Shown one piece after another: positions 31,938 to 40,941 of a stretch of 64,000 nt of DNA. Position numbers and translations under genes: made by a program. Position 1 is the first letter of the stretch; each line of letters opens with the position of its first letter. Under the pieces are notes generated by a model, which searched no databases, was not told the DNA's origin, and was given only the letters and a program-made list of their open reading frames with translations. Source of the DNA: Acidobacteriota bacterium. Its GTDB lineage: Bacteria > Acidobacteriota > Thermoanaerobaculia > Multivoradales > Multivoraceae. The stretch spans positions 62,001-126,000 of the forward strand of contig WTGQ01000003.1 in assembly GCA_011525365.1 (NCBI GenBank). The letters run 5' to 3'.

Positions 31938-32729
31938 CTACTCTTCTTCGGTCCGGCCCTCGACCGCGTTGGCGTCGGTGCGGTAGACCTTCCTGTCGCC
32001 CTCGCGGAAGAAGACACCGGCAGCAGCGCCGTCGCCGTGTTCCTCGGGGTTCTTCGGGTAGAACCAGGCGAAGACGTTCTCGGCCTCGAACTCTCGAACG
32101 TTGCGATGGAAGACCTTCCCGAGGAGCGCTTCGACCTCGGCCTCGGTCATGCCCCGCTCGATCTGCGCCAGCCGTTCGGCGGTGATGTAGCGCGCTTCCT
32201 GGTACTCGGCCAGGCGCGCCTGGAGATCGGCGTTGTCGGGATCGACGCCGAGGGTCCGCTGAAGGATCTCGACCGCCCGGCGGTAGTCGCCGCCCTTGAC
32301 CACGTACTCCTCCGCCAGGTACATGTCCTCGCCGCTCTTCATCGCGAAGGCGGCGCGCTGCTCTTCGGTCATCTCGCCGCCGAGTTCCCACTCCGCCTCG
32401 TTGATGTAGTTGACCAGCTTGGTCGAAAACGCTTCGCCGTCGTTGCCGACCTCGTTGTCGAGTGCTTCGATCGCCGCGTTGAGGGCCTCGACGTCGTCTT
32501 CCTCGCCCGGCGCGGCGACCTGCGCGCGAAGCCCCGCCAGGTCGTCGCGCTTGGCGTTCAGGGCCACCTGATCGGCCTGCAGCTCGGCCCAGGCATCGGC
32601 GCGCGCGGTGGCTACCCGTTCCTCCTCCGAGGGACCGCATGCGACCAGAGCGGCGAACAGGACGATGACCGAAGCGCCGGCGGCGAACCTCGCCCGGCCC
32701 GGCCGCCCGATTGGAGTGAATCTCGACAT
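31938..32729 (-). CDS. predicted lipoprotein with coiled coil and BamE-like region
   Basis: 263 aa. ATG at 32729 has AAGGAGG 7 nt upstream, so the start is secure. Signal with lipobox LVAC before CGPSEEE. Residues about 35-85 are helical and charged (coiled-coil-like), a TPR-like helix pair follows (DYRRAVEILQRTLGVDPDNADLQARLAEYQ), and QIERGMTEAEVEALLGKVFHRNV resembles the SmpA/OmlA (BamE) motif. Ends in an acidic tail. A periplasmic structural or assembly role is possible; no family is certain. Confidence 0.8.
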   Translation of the reverse strand: MSRFTPIGRPGRARFAAGASVIVLFAALVACGPSEEERVATARADAWAELQADQVALNAKRDDLAGLRAQVAAPGEEDDVEALNAAIEALDNEVGNDGEAFSTKLVNYINEAEWELGGEMTEEQRAAFAMKSGEDMYLAEEYVVKGGDYRRAVEILQRTLGVDPDNADLQARLAEYQEARYITAERLAQIERGMTEAEVEALLGKVFHRNVREFEAENVFAWFYPKNPEEHGDGAAAGVFFREGDRKVYRTDANAVEGRTEEE

Positions 32730-32766
32730 TCTGGCGCCTCCTTGGACCGCTTGTTGCGTGCTGCGG

Positions 32767-32772
32767 ACTATA
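32767..32772 (-). promoter_or_regulatory. -10 box for the lipoprotein gene
   Basis: TATAGT on the minus strand, about 38 bp before the ATG at 32729. No good -35 is seen. It is divergent from the tRNA promoter 49 bp away. Confidence 0.4.
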
Positions 32773-32820
32773 CCCCAAGGCAGGCCGGGACAGGCCACCC
32801 ATGAAGAGGAATCCTGGGGC

Positions 32821-32826
32821 TATACT
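32821..32826 (+). promoter_or_regulatory. -10 box for tRNA (CAT)
   Basis: TATACT ends 25 bp upstream of the tRNA 5' end, a typical tRNA promoter distance. The -35 region (around 32798-32803) does not match the consensus. Confidence 0.45.
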
Positions 32827-32851
32827 GCGGCACTGCGCTCGGGTGCCCTGA

Positions 32852-32924
32852 GGGTCCATAGCTCAGCGGTTAGAGCATCCGGCTCATAACCGGCAGGTCC
32901 CTGGTTCGAATCCAGGTGGACCCA
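32852..32924 (+). tRNA. tRNA with CAT anticodon (Met or Ile2)
   Basis: 73 nt, CCA not encoded. The acceptor GGGTCCA/TGGACCC pairs fully, D stem GCTC/GAGC, anticodon loop CTCATAA (CAT), T arm CCTGG-TTCGAAT-CCAGG. The top anticodon-stem pair (T27-C43) is mismatched. The loop fits both elongator tRNA-Met and tRNA-Ile2 (lysidine-modified); sequence alone does not separate them. Not an initiator, as it lacks the three G-C pairs in the anticodon stem and has a paired first base. Confidence 0.93.
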
Positions 32925-32982
32925 CACCGCGAACTGCGGAGCCTGCGATCGCTAACTCACTGGAACCTCTGACAATCGGCGC

Positions 32983-33723
32983 ATGGAAAGAGTCCTCGAC
33001 ACGATCGTAGATTTGCAGCAGGCGAGCACGGAACTCGCCCACAGCCGCGCCCTGCTGGAGGGGGTTCCCGAATCGATGCAGGAGCTCCACGACCAGTACG
33101 AGCACCAGCGGAGCGAGATCGAACGGCTCGAGCAGGAGTGGCAGCAGGCCGAACTCGAGCGCCGCGCCGCGGAAGCGGAGGCGGCGACGGGAAAGGAGAG
33201 CATCGAGCGCTACCAGGAACAGATCGCCCGCGTGACAACGCAGCGCGAGTACGGCGCCCTTCTGAGCGAGATCGACACCGTGCGCGCCAGGATGCGGGAA
33301 GCGGACGACGAGGCGCTGCAGGCCATCGAACGCCAGGACGAGGCGTCGACGCAACTCGACGAGATCCGTGGCGCGTTCGAGACCCTGAACGAGCAGTACC
33401 AGGAGCAGCTCGCCGTGTGGGAAGAGCAGAAGCCCGAGATGCGAAAGCGGGTCGAAGCGCTCGAGGGGCAGATCGAAGTGTTCCGCGAACGCCTCCCGCC
33501 TGCCGCCCTGCTCCAGTACGAGCGCCTCTTCGACCGCCACGGCGGCGCGCCCCTGGCGGCCATCGGAGTCGTGGAGAGCACCGGTGCTCCCATCCGGCAC
33601 TGCTCGTTCTGCAACTACCGGATCAGGCCCCAGGTCGTCGTGCAGATTCAGACCCAGGGCGCGCTCGTACCCTGCGATTCGTGCCAGCGAATCCTGTACC
33701 TGGACGACGGAGAGGCCGGCTGA
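32983..33723 (+). CDS. C4 zinc-ribbon coiled-coil protein (CdsZ/DUF164 family)
   Basis: 246 aa. Residues about 5-170 are a long coiled coil (ELHDQYEHQRSEIERLEQEW). The motif YGALLSEIDTVRARM is typical, and the C-terminus carries C207/C210 and C231/C234, a zinc ribbon (PF02591). Cytosolic, likely nucleic-acid associated; function poorly known. Its stop TGA overlaps the proposed CTG start of yggS. Confidence 0.88.
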   Translation: MERVLDTIVDLQQASTELAHSRALLEGVPESMQELHDQYEHQRSEIERLEQEWQQAELERRAAEAEAATGKESIERYQEQIARVTTQREYGALLSEIDTVRARMREADDEALQAIERQDEASTQLDEIRGAFETLNEQYQEQLAVWEEQKPEMRKRVEALEGQIEVFRERLPPAALLQYERLFDRHGGAPLAAIGVVESTGAPIRHCSFCNYRIRPQVVVQIQTQGALVPCDSCQRILYLDDGEAG

Positions 33724-34442
33724 ACGAGGCGCCGGGGAGGACCGCGGCCCAACGCCACGCGGAGATAGTGGACCGGCTGGCGGAAGCCTGCCGGCAGGCG
33801 GGCAGACAGCCGGAAGACGTCGCCGTGGTCGGCGCGTGCAAGCGCCAGCCGCTCGAGCGCATCGCCGGGGCGGTGGACGCCGGTCTCCGCATCCTCGGTG
33901 AGAACCAGGTCCAGGAAGGCGAGGCGCACCGCGCGGCGCTGCTCGAAGCCGGCTACGGCGACAGGGTCGCCTGGCATCTGATCGGGCCGCTGCAGACGAA
34001 CAAGGCGGCCCGCGCCTGCGACGCCTTCGACGTGTTCGAAGCGGTGGACCGGCCGAGGATCGCGGAGCGGCTGGACCGCGTGCTCGCCAGCCGGCGGCTC
34101 GGCGTTCGCGGCTGCCTGCTGGAAGTGAACATCGGCCGCGAACCCAGCAAGCACGGGTTCCTGCCCGAGGACACGGAAGCGATGCTGCGCGTGGGCGAAC
34201 TCGACCATCTGCGGGTCCGCGGCCTGATGGCGATTCCCCCGCAGCGCGCCGACGCGCGTGAGTCCCGCTCGGACTTCGCCGCTCTCCGGCGTTTGCGCGA
34301 CCGGATGGCCCGGGACGGCCTGTTCGGAGACGAAAGCGGCTGGCTGTCGATGGGCATGAGCGCCGACTTCGATGTCGCGGTCCTCGAGGGCGCCACCCAC
34401 GTGCGGATCGGTTCCGCGTTGTTCGGTCCGCGGCCGCGGTAA
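33720..34442 (+). CDS. yggS: PLP homeostasis protein YggS/PLPBP
   Basis: About 240 aa. No ATG fits; I place the start at CTG 33720, which overlaps the previous stop (CTGA) and has GGAGAGG upstream. GTG at 33768 (224 aa) is the alternative and would trim the first helix. K41 in VVGACKRQP binds PLP; WHLIGPLQTNKA, EVNIGREPSKHGF, GLMAIPP and LSMGMSADFDVAV are family signatures. Single-domain fold type III PLP carrier that buffers the cofactor and amino-acid balance. Confidence 0.92.
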   Translation: MNEAPGRTAAQRHAEIVDRLAEACRQAGRQPEDVAVVGACKRQPLERIAGAVDAGLRILGENQVQEGEAHRAALLEAGYGDRVAWHLIGPLQTNKAARACDAFDVFEAVDRPRIAERLDRVLASRRLGVRGCLLEVNIGREPSKHGFLPEDTEAMLRVGELDHLRVRGLMAIPPQRADARESRSDFAALRRLRDRMARDGLFGDESGWLSMGMSADFDVAVLEGATHVRIGSALFGPRPR

Positions 34443-34450
34443 GGACGCCG

Positions 34451-36250
34451 GTGTTACCGTTTCCTTCCTTGGAGACTCTTTCCGATCTCCTCCGGGTCGT
34501 CGCGGAACGCTACGGCGGTCGCGAGGACCTGCTGTCTATCCGGCGCCATCGCCGGACGGATTCACTGTCCGCCCGAGAATTCGTCGACGCCGTCTGCCGG
34601 ACCGCGAAGGCGCTCGAGTCGCGGGGAGTGGCCAAGGGCGACCGGGTGGCGCTGTTCGCCACCAACCGGCCGGAATGGCACATCGTCGACTTCGCCTGCC
34701 ACCTGCTGGGCGCCGTGTCCGTGCCGATCTATCCGACCCTCAACGCACCCCAGGTCGCCTACATCCTGCTCGACAGCGGCGCCGGCTGGATCTTCTACGA
34801 CGACAAGGCGAAACGGGACCTGCTCTCGGGCATCGTTCCGCAGGGCGAAGGCGAGCACGACGGAGACGGCAACGAGCAGCGGGGTCTGCGGATGGTGGCG
34901 CTGGACGCCGACGCCGCCGTCGAGGGCGGCACCCACCTCGAAGCCCTGATCGCCGGGGCGCCGCCGGCCACGGACGCCGACCTCGCGGCCTTCATCGGCC
35001 GGGTCGGCCAGGACGACACGGCGAGCATCATCTACACCTCCGGCACCACCGGCGACCCCAAGGGCGTTGTCCTGTCGCACCGGAACTTCGTCTCGAACAT
35101 CCTCGCCTGCCAGGAGCTCTACCCTCTGGGGGAGGAGGATCAGGCGCTCTCCTTCCTGCCGCTCTCCCACGTCTTCGAGCGAACGGTCGACTACCTCTTC
35201 TTCTACCGCGGGGTGTCGATCCACTACTCCCCGGCGATCGAGCGCGTCGCCGGCCTGATGCCGGACGTGCGGCCCACCGTGCTGTGTTCGGTGCCCAGGC
35301 TCTACGAGAGCGCCTACCTGCGCATCCAGAACCTGTTCGCGAGCCAGCCACCCGCCCGCCGCCGGCTGATCGGCTGGGCCCTGAAGGTCGGCAAGCGGCG
35401 GGCGGAGCGCGGCGGAGCGGCGCTCCAAGGCATGATCGCCGACCGCCTGGTGTTCCGCAAGATCAAGCAGCGGTTCGGGGGCCGCCTGCGCTTCGCCATC
35501 TCCGGCGGCGCCGCGATCGCCAACGAAGTCGCCGAGTTCTTCGACGCGATCGGCATCCGCCTCTACCAGGGCTACGGACTGACCGAGACCGCGCCGGTTC
35601 TGGCCGTGGAGTACCCCGGCGCCTCCCGCCGCGGCTCGGTCGGCACGGCCGCTCCCGGGGTCGAGCTACGGATCGCAGACGACGGCGAGATCCTCGCCCG
35701 CACCGAGGGCCTGATGCAGGGCTACTGGAAGAAACCCGAGGCCACCGCCGAGGCGATCGACCCGGACGGCTGGTTCCACACCGGCGACATCGGCCGCCTG
35801 GACGACGACGGCTACCTCTACATCACGGACCGCAAGAAGGACCTGCTGGTGACGAGCGGCGGCAAGAACGTGGCGCCCCAGCCGATCGAGCAGATGCTGA
35901 TCACGCACCCCGCGATCGCGCAGGTGGTCGTGGTCGGCGACGGCTACCCCTACCTCAACGCCCTGATCGTGCCCAACTACGCGGAGCCGCCGGAGCCGTT
36001 CACCGGCATGGACGCCTCGGAGCTGCGGCAGGACCCGCGCCTGCAGGAGCTCGTCCAGGGCGCGCTCGACCGCGCGAACGAGCGGCTGCCGGCCCACGAG
36101 CGCGTGCGCCGCTTCCGGTTGCTCGAGCGCGAACTGACGCTCGAGGAGGGCGAGATCACGCCTACGCTGAAGGTGCGCAGGAAGATCGTCAACGAGCGCT
36201 ACCGGGACGTGATCGCCTCGATGTACCTCAAGAGCCAGCGCGTCAGTTGA
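34451..36250 (+). CDS. AMP-forming long-chain acyl-CoA synthetase
   Basis: 599 aa from GTG 34451, with AAGGA just upstream. ANL motifs: IIYTSGTTGDPKGVVLSHRNF (A3), GYGLTETAPVLAVE (A5), GWFHTGDIGRLDDDGYLYITDRKKDLLVTSGGKNVAP (A7-A8). The A8 form DRKKDL...GGKNVAP and family layout fit the FadD15/eukaryotic-like long-chain fatty acyl-CoA ligases. Activates fatty acids for degradation or lipid synthesis. Nine bp after yggS; its last 8 nt overlap the convergent DUF3467 gene. Confidence 0.93.
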   Translation: MLPFPSLETLSDLLRVVAERYGGREDLLSIRRHRRTDSLSAREFVDAVCRTAKALESRGVAKGDRVALFATNRPEWHIVDFACHLLGAVSVPIYPTLNAPQVAYILLDSGAGWIFYDDKAKRDLLSGIVPQGEGEHDGDGNEQRGLRMVALDADAAVEGGTHLEALIAGAPPATDADLAAFIGRVGQDDTASIIYTSGTTGDPKGVVLSHRNFVSNILACQELYPLGEEDQALSFLPLSHVFERTVDYLFFYRGVSIHYSPAIERVAGLMPDVRPTVLCSVPRLYESAYLRIQNLFASQPPARRRLIGWALKVGKRRAERGGAALQGMIADRLVFRKIKQRFGGRLRFAISGGAAIANEVAEFFDAIGIRLYQGYGLTETAPVLAVEYPGASRRGSVGTAAPGVELRIADDGEILARTEGLMQGYWKKPEATAEAIDPDGWFHTGDIGRLDDDGYLYITDRKKDLLVTSGGKNVAPQPIEQMLITHPAIAQVVVVGDGYPYLNALIVPNYAEPPEPFTGMDASELRQDPRLQELVQGALDRANERLPAHERVRRFRLLERELTLEEGEITPTLKVRRKIVNERYRDVIASMYLKSQRVS

Positions 36251-36557
36251 CGCGAGCGGGCTGGTCCGTCGGGTCGGGCGCCTCCTCGATCACCCCGTGG
36301 ACCTCTTCATAGCGCCGCAGATTCGTGCCCAGGGCCCGGATGATCCGCTTGAGATGCCCGGGGCTGGTCACGATCCGGGCGCTGACGATGCCCTGAGGTG
36401 GAACCACGTTGATGAAGTCGAGGATGAACTCCTCGCGGGTATGGGTGATGCGCAGCAGGTTGGAGTAGGCGCCCTTGAGTTCGGCGTCGCCGATCTTCAC
36501 GTTGATCGACGAAGACGGATCCTGGTCGCCCGGTACTTCCTTGGGTTGGTCGCTCAT
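36243..36557 (-). CDS. DUF3467 family protein
   Basis: 104 aa from ATG 36557, which overlaps the wzt stop (ATGA) and has GGAG 6 nt upstream. DUF3467 (PF11950): GAYSNLLRITHTREEFILDF, VSARIVTSPGHLKRIIRALG, then LRRYEEVHG. Soluble, no catalytic residues evident. Function unknown; the tight coupling to wzt is notable. Its 3' end overlaps the end of the acyl-CoA ligase on the other strand. Confidence 0.88.
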   Translation of the reverse strand: MSDQPKEVPGDQDPSSSINVKIGDAELKGAYSNLLRITHTREEFILDFINVVPPQGIVSARIVTSPGHLKRIIRALGTNLRRYEEVHGVIEEAPDPTDQPARVN

Positions 36558-37894
36558 TCGATTCTCCGTTGGTCTCCGGCCTGGCGGCCGGGCGAGAGCC
36601 AGTCGATGTCGGTCCGCGCGCCCATCGTCTCCACCTGCCACTCATGGTCGGGCAGGTAGAGGCCGATGCTCCTCTGCCGTGTGCTCTCCGCCACCGTGAA
36701 CCGGAGCGCCCGGCGGCGGTAATCGTACGCCCTGCCGTCGCGGGCGTGAACCGCGACATCCACCGTGTACTCGCCCGGCGCCAGCCGCAGCTCCGGACAG
36801 ACGAGCCGGACCCGCACCGGCCCGGCGAGAGAGCGCGGCTCGAAGCCGGCCAGATCGGTGTTCGTGCCCCAGCAATCGACGCCCCGCGGCGTCTTGACGC
36901 CGACGCCGAAGACGAAGTCCGACAGGTCCTCCTTCGGCTCGACGTCGAGCTCGAAGGCCACCGCTTCCCCGCAGTGGACGTGGTAGCGCTCCTGCCGCTC
37001 CTCGCCGGCCAGCAGGCGCGCCGCCACGATCTCGGCCTGGCCCGAGCCCCAGCGCGCGGCCTCTTCGGCAGCGTCCGCGGTCGCCGCCGGATCCTGCCCG
37101 CGTTCATCCGCCTGGCGGCGGCGGTCGTGGGCCTCGCCCTCGCGCGCCGCCACCGACTCCAGGTAGGCGTCGATGACCCGCCGCGTCGACCCCAGGCCGC
37201 GGATCCGCCCGCCGTCCAGCCACATCGCCCGGTCGCAGATCTCGTCGATCAGGGTCATCGTGTGGCTGACCACGAGCAGGGTGCCGCCGCCGGCCAGGTG
37301 CTCCTCGATCCGCGCCAGGCAGCGGTGAACGAACTCCTCGTCGCCGACGGCAAGGACCTCGTCGACCAGGAGGACTTCCGGGTCGGTGTGAATGGCGACC
37401 GAGAAGCCAAGCCGGACGTACATGCCGGAGGAGTAGTACTTGATCGGCTCCTCGATGAAGTCGCCGAGGCCCGCGAACTCCACGATGTCGTCGTAGCGCC
37501 GCTCGATCCGGCGCCGGCTCAGTCCGAGCAGCGCCCCGTTGATGAAGATGTTCTCGCGGCCGGAGATCTCGGGATGAAAGCCCGCGCCGAGCTCGATCAG
37601 GGCCGCGACCCGGCCGTTCACCGAGAGTTCCCCGGAGGTCGGCGGCAGCAGGCCGGCCACCAGCTTGATCAGCGTGGACTTGCCCGAACCGTTGCCGCCG
37701 ATGATCCCGACCGCCTCGCCGGCCGCGACCTCGAAACTGACGTCGGTCAGGGCCTCGACGACTTCCGCCGAAGCCAGGCCCCCGGTCAGGCTGCCTTCGA
37801 GCAGCGCGCTCTTGAGCGTCCGCAGCCGGTAGCCGCCGGCGGCGCGCCGGTAGCGCTTGCACAGGCCGCTCGCCGCGACCGCCGGCGAACTCAA
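36554..37894 (-). CDS. wzt: polysaccharide ABC exporter ATPase (Wzt-like) with C-terminal carbohydrate-binding domain
   Basis: 446 aa from a TTG at 37894, 1 bp after the wzm stop; no ATG fits. Walker A residues 66-74 (GGNGSGKST), signature YYSSGMYVRLGFSVA, Walker B VLLVDEVLAVGDEEF: the TagH/Wzt subgroup. After a linker rich in R/E/A, residues about 295-440 form a Wzt_C beta domain (PF14524): RYHVHCGEAVAFELDVEPKE, GTNTDLAGF. Such domains read a terminal modification on the finished glycan and decide which polymer is exported. Partner of the permease at 37896-38708. Confidence 0.93.
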   Translation of the reverse strand: MSSPAVAASGLCKRYRRAAGGYRLRTLKSALLEGSLTGGLASAEVVEALTDVSFEVAAGEAVGIIGGNGSGKSTLIKLVAGLLPPTSGELSVNGRVAALIELGAGFHPEISGRENIFINGALLGLSRRRIERRYDDIVEFAGLGDFIEEPIKYYSSGMYVRLGFSVAIHTDPEVLLVDEVLAVGDEEFVHRCLARIEEHLAGGGTLLVVSHTMTLIDEICDRAMWLDGGRIRGLGSTRRVIDAYLESVAAREGEAHDRRRQADERGQDPAATADAAEEAARWGSGQAEIVAARLLAGEERQERYHVHCGEAVAFELDVEPKEDLSDFVFGVGVKTPRGVDCWGTNTDLAGFEPRSLAGPVRVRLVCPELRLAPGEYTVDVAVHARDGRAYDYRRRALRFTVAESTRQRSIGLYLPDHEWQVETMGARTDIDWLSPGRQAGDQRRIE

Positions 37895-37895
37895 C

Positions 37896-38708
37896 TCAGA
37901 CCGCCTCGGCCAGGGTGTCGGAGAGGCGCGAGAAGAGGCCCGCGCCCGCCACCCACGACACGGCGGCGATCGCGGCCATGATCGCCCACACATGGAGTTC
38001 GGGCAGGCGGCCGAAGAACAGAAGGTCCTGGGTCGCGGTGGTGAACGAAGTCATCGGGTTCAGTTGCACCACCCTCGCGAACTGCGGCGGCAGGTCGCTC
38101 AGCGTGTAGATGATCGGCGCCAGGAAGAACGCCAGGACGAGCAGGTTGCCGAGGAGATCCCGCACGTCCTTGAAGTGAACGCAGAGAGCCGCCAGCGCGA
38201 AGGCGAGACCGGCGACCATGACCAGTTCGATCGCCAGAACGGCCGGCAGCAGGACGGCCGTCCAGCCGGAGATCGGATAGCCGAGCAGCCGGCCGGCGAC
38301 CAGGGCGACCGCGACGATCGGCAGCGCCAGGAGGAAGTGCACGAGGTTCGCCGCCACCGCCACCGCCGGCAGCACCTCGACCGGAAACACGGCCTTCCGG
38401 ATCAAGCCCCCGTTGGCCGTGAGGGACGTGCAGCCCTCCAGCAACGAGGTGGAGACCCAGATCCAGGGGAACAGACCGGTGACGAGAAACACGCCGTAGG
38501 GCTCGACCGCCACCAGGTCCGAGCGCTTCAGAATCATGCCGAACACGAAGGAGTAGACGGCGAGCAGCAGGAGCGGATTGAGCAGGGACCACAGGAACCC
38601 CAAGACGCTTCCCCGGTAGCGCGCGCGCAGCTCCCGCATGACCAGGGTCCAGAGCAGGCTGCGGTAGCGGACCAGCGATCGGGCCACTTCGACCATTGCC
38701 GCGAGCAT
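37896..38708 (-). CDS. wzm: polysaccharide ABC exporter permease (Wzm-like)
   Basis: 270 aa from ATG 38708 (ATG 38696 is an alternative). ABC-2 permease (PF01061), six membrane segments, with MRELRARYRGSVLGFLWSLLNPLLLLAVY near the N-terminus and YTLSDLPPQFARVVQLNPMTSF before the last helices, both typical of Wzm/TagG. Forms the channel with Wzt. Starts 1 bp after the kinase-fusion stop. No glycosyltransferase genes lie nearby, so the exported glycan is assembled elsewhere. Confidence 0.92.
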   Translation of the reverse strand: MLAAMVEVARSLVRYRSLLWTLVMRELRARYRGSVLGFLWSLLNPLLLLAVYSFVFGMILKRSDLVAVEPYGVFLVTGLFPWIWVSTSLLEGCTSLTANGGLIRKAVFPVEVLPAVAVAANLVHFLLALPIVAVALVAGRLLGYPISGWTAVLLPAVLAIELVMVAGLAFALAALCVHFKDVRDLLGNLLVLAFFLAPIIYTLSDLPPQFARVVQLNPMTSFTTATQDLLFFGRLPELHVWAIMAAIAAVSWVAGAGLFSRLSDTLAEAV

Positions 38709-38709
38709 C

Positions 38710-40941
38710 TTACGTGGGCGCGCGGGCCAGACCGCCGGTCTCGCACTCGAGGTACACCGGCGCCCCGCCGAGCACGGCGGGAACCCGCTCGAGCTCCCGG
38801 CCGTCCCGGTCGCGCACTGAGCGCACCGCACTCTGAGGGGTGTAGGAGCGACCGCGGTCACCCGGAGCCCACACGATCCGGATGTCGCGCCCCTCCCGAA
38901 GCGCCCGGTAGCCGCGCAGCCCCGGCGGCATCCGCAGGCGCAGGACCTCCGCCCCGGTCAGCTCGCGCTGGAGTTGACGCAGCGCGAGATAGGCCGGACG
39001 CTGCCGGAGGCCGTCTCCCCGGGGGTCGAGCAGGCCGTAGCCCGCGGCCGCCAACTGCCACCAGTAAACGCGCTCCGCCAGACCGCTGCCCAGGGCCTCC
39101 AGAGCGTAGCGGACCAGGTAGCTGGCCTGGGCGTCCTCGTCCACCGCGACATCGCGGCCCGCGGGGGCGTGCGGACCCTCCGCGAGGGGCCAGTTGAACT
39201 CGGTGACCCAACTCCGGCCCGACGCGCAGTCCGGCGCCCTGCGCGCCAGGGAACGCAGAACCGCCAGCTTGCCGGCGAGGTCGAAGCCGAGCTGGCGGTT
39301 CTCGGGCGCGCCCCGCCGGTCGACGTAGAGCTGGCTGGCCAGAACGTCGAAGCGGCGCTCCGGCAGTCGCGAGTGGATCAGTCCGGCTGTCGCGTGAGGC
39401 TCGAAGTCGATCACCGCGGGGGCGAGAACGCAGGCGTCGGGGCGCTGAGCCCGTACCGCCGCGGCGCCGGCTGCCAGCAGGCTCCAGTAGTCACCGGGCC
39501 GCCAGACGCCCCACTTGCTGCGATTGGGCGCCTGGCCGATCAGGAACCGGCGCCCGCAGGGCGCGAGCGCCGCCGCCGCTTCCTCGACCCGCCGCCGCCA
39601 GAGGCCGGCGTCCCGCACCAGCGAGCGGTCCTGGCTGAACTGAAACACCAGGTCGACCGGCCGGTCGCCGTCGCTCAATGTTCGCGCCAGTTCGAGCAGG
39701 CCGCGGTCAACGCCCTGCCAGAGGTGGAAGCGCAGGAGCACGGTGTCGACTCCGAGATCGTCGATCGCCGCGGCCACGGAATCGCCCGGCGCCGAGCCGG
39801 GACCGACCGCGACGCCGAGGCCGCCGAAGTGAACCGGCGCCGGCGCACGGTCGAGGGCGCGCCGTGCTCGACGCGCCTCCGCGACCGACAGCAGCAGCGG
39901 CACGGCAGATCGAAGCAGCGGTCCCGCATGGTGGCCGACGTCGCGAAGGCGCACGCCGAGGCGCTGGCCCCGAGTGGCCTGCTGGTGCGGCTGATCGGTC
40001 AGCGGATCCCAGACCGTGCGCTCGGTGGCCGTAACCCCCCGTTCCGCGTCGGGGAGGTGGGGGTGGGCGCGGCGGCGCGGCAGCAGGAGATCGGACAGGC
40101 GCCGCAGACCCCGGCGCGCGCCCCGCTTGGATCCCAGCTTGAAGCGGAAGCCGTGGTGGCAGGTCTCGAACCAGATCCGCTGAAGCCGCGGCAGGCCGCC
40201 CGGCCGGTAGCCGGCCAGGTACTCGGCCCGGTCCTCCGGCCGCAGGACGGGCATCCGGCTGAGGTCCCTCAGTCGCTGACTGGTCGACAGCCGTCGCCGG
40301 AAACGGGCGCGGTTGAGGTCGACCAGGGACAGATCGGCATCGGTCGCCGGCTCCGACAGGAGGACGTTGCCAGACGTCAGATCCCTGAACCAGACGCCGT
40401 GACGGTGCAGCTCCGCGGCCAGCGCGCCGACCCGCCGCAGCAGGGTCGGACCGTGGATTCCGGGAAACTGCTCGGCCGCGGTGCCGGCGTTCAGGGCGCG
40501 CAGGACGTAGCGCAGTTCCAGCGCGTCCGGCACCAGGCGGCAGACGTACCAGGCGGGACCGCCGATCGCGTGCGATTCGGCGTAGAGGAGGGGCTCCGGC
40601 GTCGGGATGCCGAGACGACGGAGCCGGCGCGCGGCCCGGAAGCTGAGACGAGCCCGGCTGCCGCGCCGGCGGCGGCGGAGCCGCGCCCGTAGATCGTCGT
40701 GCCGGAACTGCTTGACGACCACGGCCGTCCCGGCCGCCTGCGCCGACGGCCGCCAGCGGGCTTCGTAGAGATAGCTGCGGCCCCAGTGCACGCTGCTCCG
40801 GCCGCTCCCGGGATCCAGCAGCCGGCGCAGGGTCTCCTCGAAGCCGGCGCCCGGGGCCCCGTCCACCGCTGCCGCGGCGACCGCGCCTGTGAGGTCGTCG
40901 AACTCGAACCGGCGTTCCGGTCCTTCGGTCCCGGCGGTCAA
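38710..40941 (-). CDS. LPS-kinase-like / TIM-barrel glycosidase-like fusion protein
   Basis: 743 aa from a TTG at 40941 that overlaps the rng stop (TTGA). Residues about 45-290 resemble Kdo/InaA/WaaP kinases (PF06293): K77 in VVVKQF, D187 in FRDLTSGNVLL, D208 in SLVDLNRARF. Residues about 370-665 look like a clan GH-A TIM barrel: FGGLGVAVGPG, FLIGQAPNRSKWGVW (469-480), SQLYVDRR and WVTEFNWP with E581 in the nucleophile position. The usual acid/base NE(P) motif reads QAP (470-472). No signal peptide or membrane helix. Probably modifies a lipid-linked glycan on the cytoplasmic side before Wzm/Wzt export; this is inference. Confidence 0.75.
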   Translation of the reverse strand: MTAGTEGPERRFEFDDLTGAVAAAAVDGAPGAGFEETLRRLLDPGSGRSSVHWGRSYLYEARWRPSAQAAGTAVVVKQFRHDDLRARLRRRRRGSRARLSFRAARRLRRLGIPTPEPLLYAESHAIGGPAWYVCRLVPDALELRYVLRALNAGTAAEQFPGIHGPTLLRRVGALAAELHRHGVWFRDLTSGNVLLSEPATDADLSLVDLNRARFRRRLSTSQRLRDLSRMPVLRPEDRAEYLAGYRPGGLPRLQRIWFETCHHGFRFKLGSKRGARRGLRRLSDLLLPRRRAHPHLPDAERGVTATERTVWDPLTDQPHQQATRGQRLGVRLRDVGHHAGPLLRSAVPLLLSVAEARRARRALDRAPAPVHFGGLGVAVGPGSAPGDSVAAAIDDLGVDTVLLRFHLWQGVDRGLLELARTLSDGDRPVDLVFQFSQDRSLVRDAGLWRRRVEEAAAALAPCGRRFLIGQAPNRSKWGVWRPGDYWSLLAAGAAAVRAQRPDACVLAPAVIDFEPHATAGLIHSRLPERRFDVLASQLYVDRRGAPENRQLGFDLAGKLAVLRSLARRAPDCASGRSWVTEFNWPLAEGPHAPAGRDVAVDEDAQASYLVRYALEALGSGLAERVYWWQLAAAGYGLLDPRGDGLRQRPAYLALRQLQRELTGAEVLRLRMPPGLRGYRALREGRDIRIVWAPGDRGRSYTPQSAVRSVRDRDGRELERVPAVLGGAPVYLECETGGLARAPT

